Source: Volutella citrinella
Taxonomy: Eukaryota; Ascomycota; Sordariomycetes; Hypocreales; Nectriaceae
NCBI GenBank assembly: GCA_034401135.1
Contig: JAWZSP010000008.1
Span: forward strand, 496,001-560,000
DNA length: 64,000 nt
Direction of reading: 5' to 3'
Part shown: positions 21,028 through 31,633 of the stretch, in pieces
Layout of the letters: every line of letters begins with the position of its first letter
Position numbering within the stretch: the stretch's first letter is position 1
Translations under genes and position numbers: made by a program
Notes under the pieces: generated by a model
The model's input: only the letters and a program-made list of their open reading frames with translations
Told to the model about the DNA's origin: nothing
The model's database searches: none

Positions 21028-24000
21028 GAAGTAGGGTCTTGCATGCCGCGGGGCGGCGGGGGACGTGATGCTGGCCATCACGCGAGGCGAACTGAGCGGT
21101 GGATTTCCTTTGGATGAGTATGGTGTTGGAGCATAACGATTATGATATCAGCCGCAGAACTTCTCTTCGTTTGTCCATTATTCCTTTATGACTTGTGCGC
21201 CAGAGGCGCCTTGATTATTCTCGTTCGATATGCACAGGGGAGGATGGAACATTAACGCACCGCTGTCCTTACAGATAATCAGATTGGTGAACATGAGCTT
21301 GAAGTTTCTTTTTCATAGTATATAGCAATTTATCACACCTTGAAGCTTGGCACTTCATTTGCACACCTTGAGTCTGAACTGCTTGAAACTTGAGAGCACG
21401 AAATGGCTCCATATTTGGATTCAATGGTGATGAGACGTGCATTGAACATGGCGAAATGCCTCGGCCGTTAAATGCGGTCAGAACTGGATGGTGCTGTTCT
21501 GGAGTAATAAACATTCAGCGAACACGAACAATCGGGTACACACTCTTGAGCCCAAGCTGACTGGATTCATCTTCCAAGTCAAGGGGTTACTCCATTGCTG
21601 AGATTGGAAAGGCACTGTAGGAGTAGCGTGAGATGAGCGTCATGTAGAGAGAACCGTGACATTGTCATTCCACATTTAGCTCTTGGAGTATTTTGCCGCT
21701 GTGAAAACACATTGATCATGCCCATCAGTGCTGAGGATAACATTTATATATTGAGCAAGAACATTATCGTTACTACTTGTTAGTCGTATGTGTTTGAGAT
21801 ACGATAATCTTTAGGTAGCTTCTCTCTTTGGTTGGTGTGCGCATCTTTGTGCTCGAGCTTCAGACTAAACAAAATAGTGCCTCGACGCCTCGAGGTAGTT
21901 TGTTGAAGCTGAAAGCACCACACCCCCGCAACCATGGCTGGGCGCGCCGTCTTGCAATAGCCTCGCAGGAACGGCTCTCACAGCGCGGCTCGCAATTGTG
22001 CCTCCAGCCAATAAGAAGCCGTTGATTAGCGATACGCATCTGTGGCGGAAGGTCTGGGCAGCTGGATAGCCGGGGCGGCGGGCACTTTCGAAGTGAGAAA
22101 AGAATAAGACGAGAAGACACATAGAGAAAATAGCTAGCCCTGCCTTGTATAAAAACTCCTAATGTGGCCCCCCACCGCCACCACAGTAGAGATATAAGAT
22201 CCTAGTGGCAGCAACCCCTTGACGCTGTCGCTCCACTTCAGCCTTGCTGCGCCTTGAGGAGAGAAAGACCGCTCATTGCGGTTTACGCGCATTATAAAAG
22301 TCGGGTTACGACCAAGGGAAGAAGTTGACTTCAGTCCAGAAACGCTATGATGGTCGTAATCGTGTGATGGGAGTACTGAGTTTGTCGATTTGGCCGCTGT
22401 CGCTTTGAGGGTAGATTGTAATATGAATTCATTCCAAGGTACCCTAAGCACAGACTATGACAACGGGAGCCACTGACAGTGGCAGTTGGCTGGATTGACT
22501 GTGCCTTTGGTACTGGGGTACGTAATTGGAGGGTCTGGGGCTGCATGTAGCCAAGCCCTTAGCCGTGTCATCAATATACGTATGTTCCCCGCAATGCACC
22601 CGTTGTGGCTTCCCCCTTTATCCTCTTGTTGTCACCCAGACTGTGAACGTCATCCATGTGCAGTAGGGATTAGCCCCGGTGACTGTGCCCCCGCGCTGTA
22701 GTTTGTTGAGATGGCGGCAGGGCCTCCGAGCCTTGCATCCGCACTTCGCCAAGCAAAAACACAAGAATTGTCTGGACAGTTCATTCTGTATGGACCTATG
22801 TGGCCTGTTTCTTTTATGTGGTCATACGGACGTAGGAGGGATACGGGGAAACTTGAACGAATGACACAGCACTATGTGGCACAGACACGGCTGGAAGCTG
22901 AACTTTGGCTCACCCTGGCGACGTGTGTGAACTTTCGTATGCTGGTGGTAATTGCAACGCGACAAATACGAATCTATTGTTGAGGGGTATCAGTCAGGGA
23001 ATGATGGCCTCTAGAATAATACCATAAAAGCTCGTGGCCTTCGCTCAGTTTAGGGGGTCCATTTCGTCTCCCAGCAGCAAGGCTAGCCAGTTGCAATAAC
23101 AGTAAATTGCGTATTCGGAGGCTCTACGCGGGGGACTGGAGCCGCTGACTTGAGCGAATTTATCGAGTATTTACGGTAGTGCAGTGCTACAATGATAGTC
23201 GAAGTACACGGAACAAGAACACTGCCAGGCTCACAAACTATTACATGTACGCAACTGGTGTGTACTTCGGGGTGCCTGAAGCTGTGGGTTGTGTACTCGG
23301 CCGTGCTCGGTTCGTAGGCTTCGCTTCTGAACAGGCAGCGTTGGAAAACAGTGGCAGGCATCTCGCGGGCTCGTAGGTGTGTGTTGCGCGGGCTCGCGGG
23401 CTTGTGAGGGCTCGAGCTCAGGCTTGGGCTGGCTTGGTTTGGTGTGGTGTGGCCAGGAAGCTGCAGACGGCAGGAAGTGAGAAAGAAGCCGCACTTTTTT
23501 TGCGTTGACTGGTAAGGTCCGGCAAGAGTATTCTTCAGAGTTGTGCCAGTTCGGATGGCCCACAGACTTGTCAGTATTCATTCAGCTTGTATCTGCTCGC
23601 TGGCAAACTTTCCTGTATGCACCTTAGGGTTCAAATACAGCAAAGCTGGACTTATCATCAAAAGAATTATGCAACTGGTATATTGATCAAAGGCGATGGA
23701 GTGGTTGGATAGGGAAATCACTCAGAGCAATGGGATGGAGACCACGTCAAAGGCCATTCCATCCGAGCAGAGATCTTAAGGGGTGGTGTGACAGGAACTT
23801 TTGAGCCCAACCCTGGTCCGAGTCTCTCTTGGGCGCCGAGCTTAGATGCCGGAATCGTGTGATGACGACCCAGCCACTGCCGTCGGTTATTTCGTGCACG
23901 CCTCACCCTCCCTGTGGGGCTCCCCTGGCGTGAGATATGAGTCTGGACGAGTCCATTGACTCCCAGCATGTGATAGTGACAACATGAAACTGGCGACGGG

Positions 24001-26088
24001 GGCTCTCGTGACGAGGTCTCGACATTATTGTCCAGACCGCTCAGCTGGATGCTGAAGAATTCCGCTTCTACGCCCATCTCTGGCATCGTAATTGGAAATT
24101 AGTAAAGCAACTTGGATATCGGCTTGTTTCTGTCACTGGTGTCCATGTGCCGTGTCCAGAAGCCCTAATTCTCGGATTAGCTCACGGCAAACACGAGCTA
24201 CCCCAGCCGCCCACATCCCGAGCCCCAGCAATAGAAAGGTTGGTCCGGGCGTTATTTGTTCAGCTTGGGTGCCGGGCTCCGGGGGTCCGGAGGTCTCATC
24301 GCCTCCGGCGTCGAGCGTCGATGCTTGATTCGAGGGAAGATGTATCAGCGCAGCCCGACTGCAACTGATCACGGACTGAATTTTGGACGGACATACTTAT
24401 CATCTCAAACATAGTACAGTGCGTCAGTCTTTGCGTTCTATTTAAGTGTTCTTGTTGCCAAATAAGACTGTTTTGCGTTTCCGGGAATCCGGTGTACCAT
24501 GGCGCCACCCACCGGATTTGCTGACTGAAATCTGACGCACGTACCGAGGGCAGGCAATTCTGTGCCGAGCGCTCGAAGGGGAAGGCCCGGGTCAACTCCC
24601 CATGCCACTTGCCTACCCGACCTCACCTCGCCTGTCTTCTGCCGTGTGGTGGCGCTCGTAGGTGCCAGTGCCACCCCTCTACCGCCTCTGTAATGGCTTC
24701 TGGCAGGTCTGGCCCTCGCATGCCTCATCAGGCGTCTCTTTGTCGGATTGTCTGGCCTCCTGCATTGCATACCCCAGGGACACCCCAGTTCGAGAGATAG
24801 GAGGCTGTCTTGTGGAATCTTGCGAGCCCGTAAATTTCGTATTATCCTGGACAAGATGGAACAGCGTGCCTGAAGCATGCAGCTCCTTGCTCGCCTATGC
24901 AGCAACCCATCTGGCCTCAGGGGAGTAAACGAGCGCTTGGCACTTGATTCTCGAACCTGATGGATGGGACTGAAAATTTCGGCACTGGGTCTTCACTTTC
25001 TAAGTGCGGTCTGTGCATCATAGGATTTACCGACCAACACAAACCGCCCTTTAGGAAACGGCCATGCATGAAGCTTACCAACTAATTGGAAACAAGCCCA
25101 GTGCATTTATTTGGTAGCCAACGCCTGTATTTTGTGTCATCAACACTCCATGCAATCGAATCAAACTTGGCCAGTCCACCCGGATGTTGCTTATCCCATG
25201 TCACTGTGCCTCACGTTCCCGTCATGGCCTCGACCTCAGCTCTCATGCCTTCGAGACGCACCCTTGTAACCCAAGACTTGCAGCTGAACACGATGTGACA
25301 ATAAGCCCGGAGCGGAGCGGAGCGGGGCCGACGGGCCACACAAAAAGGACATGGTATCAGGCCACCAGGTTACATAGTAACTCAGTTGTTGGGTGATCAA
25401 GATGTATAGATTACCGATCAGATAAGTACCAGGTCGAAATTCCTAATTACGGCCCGAAGGAAAGTACGCCGGACGAACAGAGTATGAACATCTGCAGGGG
25501 CGCTGGGGTTGAAACGAGCTAGGCGCTCCAGAGATTGAATGTTTTGCGGGGCATTCGCGTCAGCGTCTCTGGGATAGGAGGAAAATTCCATTTGCTTCAC
25601 AAGGGGGCGCGTCGCCAAACGGCCCAAACCCCCTTCCCACCCAGCGCAGCGGTCCAACGGATCTTACTTTCCAATAATGGAAGCCAGGGAGGCTCTAGAA
25701 ATGAGCCCATCTAAACCTGGCACGTGGGCCTCCCTCAAGTATCCCTCCAATCACGAAAGTCAGAACGCGAGAATTGCGAGCGGCTCGCATTCGATTGGCA
25801 CCTGTTGGGCAGGGTGAAACGGAGCTTTCCTCTATCTAGCAATCTTCAATCAACTACACCAAGCCAAGTTGCATGGGGGTATCTCACTGATATAAACCAA
25901 AGACATGTCCCTCTGCTGAGGATGGGAATCAAACATACGCATTCATTCAATTCCTTCGTTTCTTTCATTGAGCTGGGCTCGACTTGCGTTTCGTAACCGT
26001 CATCTCTTCTGCACAATCGTTCCGCGGCATCCACGCATTCTCTAATCTAGACTCTTGTTCGCCAGCAACCGACTTACCAACAACCAAG
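21028..26088. other. Gene-poor region of 5 kb
   Basis: The longest gene-free stretch in the window. Base composition is closer to AT-balanced than the coding DNA, and all open frames are short and lack motifs. A CGG(AGCGG)3 repeat lies at 25308-25325. No transposase, reverse transcriptase or terminal repeats were recognised by eye. The right end holds the AA9 promoter, including a TATAAA at 25891. Confidence 0.5.
25891..25896 (+). promoter_or_regulatory. Possible TATA box of the AA9 gene
   Basis: TATAAA 193 bp upstream of the AA9 start codon. The position is plausible for a fungal core promoter with a leader of 100-150 nt; it has not been tested. Confidence 0.4.
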
Positions 26089-27099
26089 ATGAAGGCCTTT
26101 TGCATTGTCGCCGCCGTTCTCGGCCTCACTTCTGGCGCCCAGGCGCACTACACCTTTGACCAGCTGATTGTCAACGGCGCCGCCCAGGGCACCGCCAACA
26201 CGTACATCCGCAAGCACCAGAACAGCTACATGCCCACCAAGTTCAAGAACCCCCCCTCCGGCTCCATCACCCCGACCGACGCCGACTTCACCTGCAACAA
26301 GGGGGCCGTGCCCGCCGCAAAGGTCTTCAAGGTCAAGGCCGGAGACAAGATTGGCATGAAGCAGGCCTACGGCGGCACCGGCATGCAGCACCCCGGCCCG
26401 GCCCAGGTTTACATGAGCCCCGTCGCCGATGCCACCGCCGCTGGCAGCAGCGGACAGTGGTACAAGGTCCACCAGTCCCTCCTGTGCAAGGCTGGAAACG
26501 CCGAGTCTCTCCGCTCGACCGCCTGGTGCAGCTGGAACGAGGACCAGGTCTGGTTTACCGTGCCCAGCACCATCCCCAATGGCCAGTACCTGGTCCGCGG
26601 CGAGCACATTGGCCTCCACGGTGCCCACAACGGCGAGGCCGAGTTCTTCTATGCCTGTGCCCAGCTCGAGGTGACTGGTAACTCGGCCACTTCCATGCCC
26701 GGAACCGGCGTGTCCATCCCCGGTGTCTACAAGGCTGGTGACGCCCCCGTCAACTTCAGCGTCTGGGGACAGTCCACCTCGTACAACACCGCTCCCGGCC
26801 CCGATGTCATCCCCGGTGGTACCATCCGCGGAAGCGCCGACGGTGCCTCTGGTGATGTGTCCAAGGCCGTGGCCGGTGGTGACAGCACCGGACCTACCCA
26901 GCCTCAGGCTACTCAGGCTACCCAGGTTACCAGCCCTACCCAGGCTACCCAGCCCGCTCAGCCTGCCCAGTCTACCAAGGCTGCCGCCACTGCCGTCCAG
27001 TCTGGAAGCCCCGTGCCTACCTCCATCAAGCCCCAGGAGGGTGGTTGCGGAAGCGCCAAGGCTCGACGTGCTCGACGTGCCGTGTCTTTCATGGCTTAA
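26089..27099 (+). CDS. AA9 lytic polysaccharide monooxygenase with low-complexity tail
   Basis: Single-exon gene for 336 residues. The ATG at 26089 gives a signal peptide (1-19) ending in AQA, so the mature protein begins with His20, as copper-dependent LPMOs require. The second copper His is H101 in GMQHPGP, and the axial aromatic is expected at Y188 in the EFFYACAQLEV segment. Cys69 and Cys190 may form the conserved disulfide. The enzyme is secreted and oxidatively cleaves cellulose or related beta-glucans. After the catalytic domain (about 20-235) comes a Thr/Gln/Ala/Pro-rich stretch instead of a CBM1 module. The last 20 residues hold two Cys-Gly/Arg-rich elements (GGCGSAKARRARR). The frame is open upstream to 25984, but that extension would bury the signal peptide. 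Confidence 0.93.
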   Translation: MKAFCIVAAVLGLTSGAQAHYTFDQLIVNGAAQGTANTYIRKHQNSYMPTKFKNPPSGSITPTDADFTCNKGAVPAAKVFKVKAGDKIGMKQAYGGTGMQHPGPAQVYMSPVADATAAGSSGQWYKVHQSLLCKAGNAESLRSTAWCSWNEDQVWFTVPSTIPNGQYLVRGEHIGLHGAHNGEAEFFYACAQLEVTGNSATSMPGTGVSIPGVYKAGDAPVNFSVWGQSTSYNTAPGPDVIPGGTIRGSADGASGDVSKAVAGGDSTGPTQPQATQATQVTSPTQATQPAQPAQSTKAAATAVQSGSPVPTSIKPQEGGCGSAKARRARRAVSFMA

Positions 27100-27742
27100 T
27101 TTCCACTCGGAACTTCACGCCCTTTAACGTCCAGCTCGATTAGTTGTCGACTATTTCCTACCGTGCCAGGCCGCGTGGGAAAAAGGAGAGATTCGTCTTG
27201 CCAAAAGTACAGGTCAATGCTAGCATGAACCTACTAAGGCGTCATCTAGGGCAAAAGCTGGTTTTTTTTTCAGAAGAGAAGGTTACGGGATTAGTTTGTT
27301 ATTTCTTTGGCAAGTCTACACTGGTTATTAGTCACATTGATATCACTACCAGTTCCATTGAAGAAATAGATTTATTTCCCCAGAAACCAAGATCCCTCTT
27401 AATGGCTGACCAGTGCAAAACAGCTCTACCCAGATTCCGGAGACTGCATTCTCAAATATGCTCCCAGATTGAACGAAAACGGATTTCTGCTAATTATGTA
27501 TTGTAGTAACAATGCATTTCCTAAAGAGGAATATATCAACTATTCCCGTAATGCCGAGACCTCGCCCCTTTTAGGCTATTCTCAAGATTCGGTTGGTGAG
27601 GTGCGGACTAAATTTGATCCCGGCAGCCACCCCCCACAGCACAACGTCCTCCGGTTCATATTGGTCAATGTGCCTTCCTCGCTCCATTCACATTGTCCTC
27701 AGCCGCCCAACCGCCTACGATGAGTTTCTTTGATGATGCAGA
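27100..27742. other. Region between the AA9 and transcription factor genes
   Basis: About 640 bp, AT-rich. It holds the AA9 3' end and the promoter and leader of the transcription factor. A 13-codon upstream frame begins at 27720 and overlaps the main start codon. Confidence 0.55.
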
Positions 27743-27761
27743 ATGGCTGAGCAGTGGGTAG
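27720..27761 (+). promoter_or_regulatory. Upstream ORF overlapping the transcription factor start
   Basis: ATG at 27720 opens a 13-codon frame ending in TAG at 27759-27761, out of frame with and overlapping the main ATG at 27743. Overlapping upstream frames often lower translation of the main frame. It could also be chance. Confidence 0.4.
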
Positions 27762-30607
27762 GCCTCCAGTGCAGCATCTGCAAGGCCAGCTTCTCGCGCC
27801 AGGAGCACCTCCTCCGCCATAGTCGCGTGCACACCCGAGAGCGTCCATTTCAATGCACAGTGTGTGGCAAGCGCTTTGCTCGCCTCGATATACTCAACCG
27901 GCATGCTTCGGCGCATGGCCAGATCGATACCGAGGCTCAGGCCGTGTCGAGCAGGGCGTGCCATGGCTGCGCAGTCAGTCGTGTCCGCTGCTCTAAAGAG
28001 CGCCGCTGCAGACGGTGCGACGAGCGCGGCCTGGAATGCGTATATCCCACGGCTGGACTGCGCAAGAGCGACTCGGGCCAGAAAACACCAGTAGCCGAGC
28101 CCCTTTCTGCGGATGCCATGGATGTTTGCGAGGAAAGTGAGGTGAGGCCGGTCCAGCACGATGGCTGGGGCGACAACATGGGCAGTAATGGAGACGCGGA
28201 TCTGGTCCCCGGCAACATCTCGGGAATCGACGTCGCAACTGTTTTACCTAGTGACCGACCATGGGAGCGAGGCATCGACAGCTCGACAGCCTTCGCGGTG
28301 GCAAACGAGACCAGCCCGCAGGGGCCATTCTACGACATGTTATTCAACATGTCCGGCATCAACTGGCTATCGCCCGACTACTCTGGAGTGTGGACCGATC
28401 CTCAATACGAGACATTGACACAGCCAGTCCCATATGAGACTGCGCAGCTAAACGATGCTGAGCAGTGTGTCACCTTCAACTCGATGCCGCCCGACAACAA
28501 CGGGACACCGCCGCAGCCGCAACACCAGGTGGCCATTACGCAGCAAGCAACTCGGATTGGCAACTCGGACATATCAAGTCCTTCCCAACTACGGCACGGC
28601 CAGGGAAAAGACGGTGGATCCCACAGCGGTGCGGATACAACCCCGTCTGCGCACTCCAGCAGCACCCAAGGGACCCTCTACGTCGAAGGCAATGGCAGCA
28701 GGGCTCCCTTTCGCGGACAATTGTCACGGAATCTCCAAAACAGCAACGAGCTCCTTGGTTCAGGCCAAGCTTTGCCACCCGTGGAAGCTAGTTTGGAAGA
28801 GTCTGACATGGCCAGCAGGAACGCCAAGGATGAAACCTTGGTCGTCTCGGCCTCGGCATACGAGCGCCTTGTCGAGGCCGTGCAAACCACATCGTTCCCT
28901 TTGTTGTGCCCTCTCTCCCGTTTGCAGCGCCTCGCCCAACTTTACCTTGAAAGGTTCCACCCCATATATCCCTTTCTTCTCGTTAGCCCCTCCCTCTTCG
29001 AGGGCAGCGGGTGGATCATCCTGTTGGCAGTTGCAGCCGTGGGAGCGAGGTATACGAAAGACGAGTCACTAAAGGCGGAAATACTGCATGTTTTACAGAC
29101 CGCACTAACAGCTTGCATCGCCGAGTCTCCACCGGTAGCCGCCGACATGGGTAGGTCACTGTGGAGCCCAGCAGGTTCGGGCAACGCAGTCGCCGGGCCG
29201 GCCAAGATGGAGATGACCACACTGCAGGCTGCGACGCTCAACGTACTATGTCTCGCACACACCGGAGAGACAACAAATGTTGAAGAGGCACTGTCGCAGA
29301 GATACCTTGTTGTAGATACCTGCAACCGGATGCGGCTACTAGACCCTGGCAGCCACTCTGATACTGATGGTGGACTCCAGGGATGGCGGGATATGCACGT
29401 CAAGCGACGTACTGGCATGATGATCTGGGTGAGCTCTTTTCTGCCGATATGTCGCAATAGAGCCACGGCTAACTCTACATGAGCTTGTTGATTCTATGCT
29501 CTCCTTTGAACTGGCATGTCCGCCCCTTCTTCAGCTTGACGACGCCAGGGTCCCGCTGCCAGTTTCAGATGACTTTTGGAAACGCCCAGAGGCGGCTCAC
29601 ATACACGATACGCGCCTAAGTACCGGTATGTCTTAAGAATTCGTGCCAGCCAGGAGTCGGAAGAGACGAGTGCATGCTCACCAGAATCTACAGTCACATT
29701 ATCCGAAGCGCTGGCAACGCTGTATATGGAAAAGCGGCTGCCGCCAAATCTCGGCCAGTTCAGCACGCTGATTCTCATCTACGGCGTCTGCCGCCGCATG
29801 AAGGAAGTTGCGGACCACCACCGGCCGGGACTGCCGTCGTGGACGCCCACGCCGAGCGTACGGTCGCGTCGGTCGCTGGAGCAAGGTACCGCCAACAGCT
29901 GGCCGCCGCACTCGACACAGGTGTCCAAGTGGCGCAACAGCACCTGTGACAGTCTCGACATATTGCACTGGGTGGCCAACAGCAATGCAGCCAGCGCCGG
30001 GGGGTGGGAGTCCCCCACGATCCTGCACCTGCACATGTCGCGCCTGCTGCTGCTGACGCCGTTCGAGTATATCCAGCGGACATTGCCCTCGGGACAGGAT
30101 CAGGACAGCGACGCCGAGGCGATCAACATCATACGCAAGTGGACCGTCGTCGACCAGTTCAAGGCGCGACTCTCCATTGTCCATTCTGGCGCGCTGCTAT
30201 GGCATGTCCGCCGCTACAGCACGGGCTGCTTCGTTGAGCCGTTCGCTATCTACCTGGCCACCCTCGTTCTATGGGCCTACAGCGTCTACGCCTCGCCGTC
30301 AAGCAGCCCCGGCGCCCAGGCTCGTCTCTCACCAACCGGGAGCCCAGACTCGGTGGATGACTTGCCCGAGCCCGAGTTTCTGCACCTCGATCGGCCGTTG
30401 GACGACGAGCTGGTGCAGCTCTATGTGCGGCGTGGCCACAGGATGTCGGGCCATCTCTCGCGAGTGGGTAACATGGCAAGTCCTGAAGCGCCGCGTCGCA
30501 TCATCGACGAGGGCTTGAGACTGCTCACTCTTAGTGGCGGTAGTGCATGGGGTATTGAGAGGTCATTTGCAAAGGTGCTACGGGATCACAGGCGTCAGGA
30601 GACGTAA
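27743..30607 (+). CDS. C2H2 plus Zn2Cys6 fungal transcription factor
   Basis: Three exons, 27743-29428, 29484-29625 and 29685-30607, with introns of 55 and 59 nt (donors GTGAGC and GTATGT). The product has 916 residues. Two C2H2 zinc fingers lie at about 10-30 and 38-58, followed directly by a Zn2Cys6 binuclear cluster at about 73-99 with spacing C-x2-C-x6-C-x5-C-x2-C-x6-C. A long Ser/Gln-rich region follows, then a fungal transcription factor regulatory domain from about residue 375 (FHPIYPFL, then [17 protein letters not shown]). This tandem C2H2-Zn2Cys6 layout is known in ascomycete regulators. The gene lies between an AA9 gene and a sugar transporter in the same direction, so a role in carbohydrate use is possible but unproven. 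Confidence 0.9.
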
Positions 30608-31633
30608 GGTCCGTCTCGTAATGGAGTCTACTGCTCTAGGGTTTTAAGATCTACAGGCAGAGCAGCGTGCCATTGCTTTGTTGTAGCCCTCGGCTCAGTT
30701 GTGGGTTAAAAAGGAGGTCTGCCAGCGGCCACCAAACCACAACGGTTGCGAGAATCTCGGGAAAGTAGCAATATAAGATTAAGTCATTCGTTCGGTAGAG
30801 AATAGTGATTGGTTAGGGCTTTAGGCTGAACAAGGCAAAAGGGCCGTTGTGTGGCTGCAACGACCTTTACCGCTTTACCATGTGCCGAACATCACCGCGC
30901 GCAAGCGTTTCGGACTGTGGATGTGTCATGCCACCTGCGCGTCGGCTGTTGTAGTTCTAGAGTGTGCCGTGACAAGGCTTGACTGAGGCCCCGCCGGAGC
31001 TGGTCAGTCGCAGCAGGGGACATCAATGGTCCGTGGTCCAGACGCCTATAAGTGGTCATGAGCAGGGGGCGTCGGCGACTGTAGTGTGACCATGGTGCCT
31101 CCCCCGCCGGAGTATACTTCTAGGGGATGAGTGTGGCCGGAGCTCCGACGGGGGCGGGGCCGAGGTGGAGAAGAGACACCGCGTCCGAAGTGGCTGCGAC
31201 TCCACCCTTGACCACGAAGGCTCCGGGCAAGGAGAGCTCGATGGCCATCCATATCAGATGTGCCGGCAGCCAATGAACTAATCTTCCCCCGGGGAGGGTG
31301 GTGTGAGGGTGGTTCCCCGATGTTTGCCCCATCGGAGCTGGGGTAGGAAACATGGCGGCCGGGGCCCCGGATTGAGCCCTAGGCGAGTCTATAGACTCGA
31401 GTGGGTGTTTAGCCGTGGACTTGGATGTCTTCGCTTTACGCAGAATGGGCCCATCGATGCTCCGCGATGATCAACTCGCTTGCAGAGTCGTCGCGTATTT
31501 AACCCTCCGAACCTGGCACTGCCTCATCTCTGTTTGATGTCGGAAAACCAGACTGGTCTTGTCACAACATCAACGCAACCGTTCAAATCCTACTTCGCTT
31601 CGTACCTCCCCGCAACAACAGCCGCTCGTCGCA
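30608..31633. other. Promoter region of the alpha-glucoside transporter
   Basis: About 1 kb with no gene. It holds several CCG/CGG triplets, a perfect inverted repeat CCGATG-N7-CATCGG at 31317-31335, and TATTTAA at 31497-31503 about 130 bp before the transporter start. Confidence 0.55.
31317..31335. promoter_or_regulatory. Inverted repeat CCGATG-N7-CATCGG
   Basis: Two exact 6-bp inverted arms separated by 7 bp, 300 bp upstream of the sugar transporter start. The outer CCG and CGG triplets are in the inverted layout that Zn2Cys6 dimers can bind. The match to any specific regulator is inference. Confidence 0.4.
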
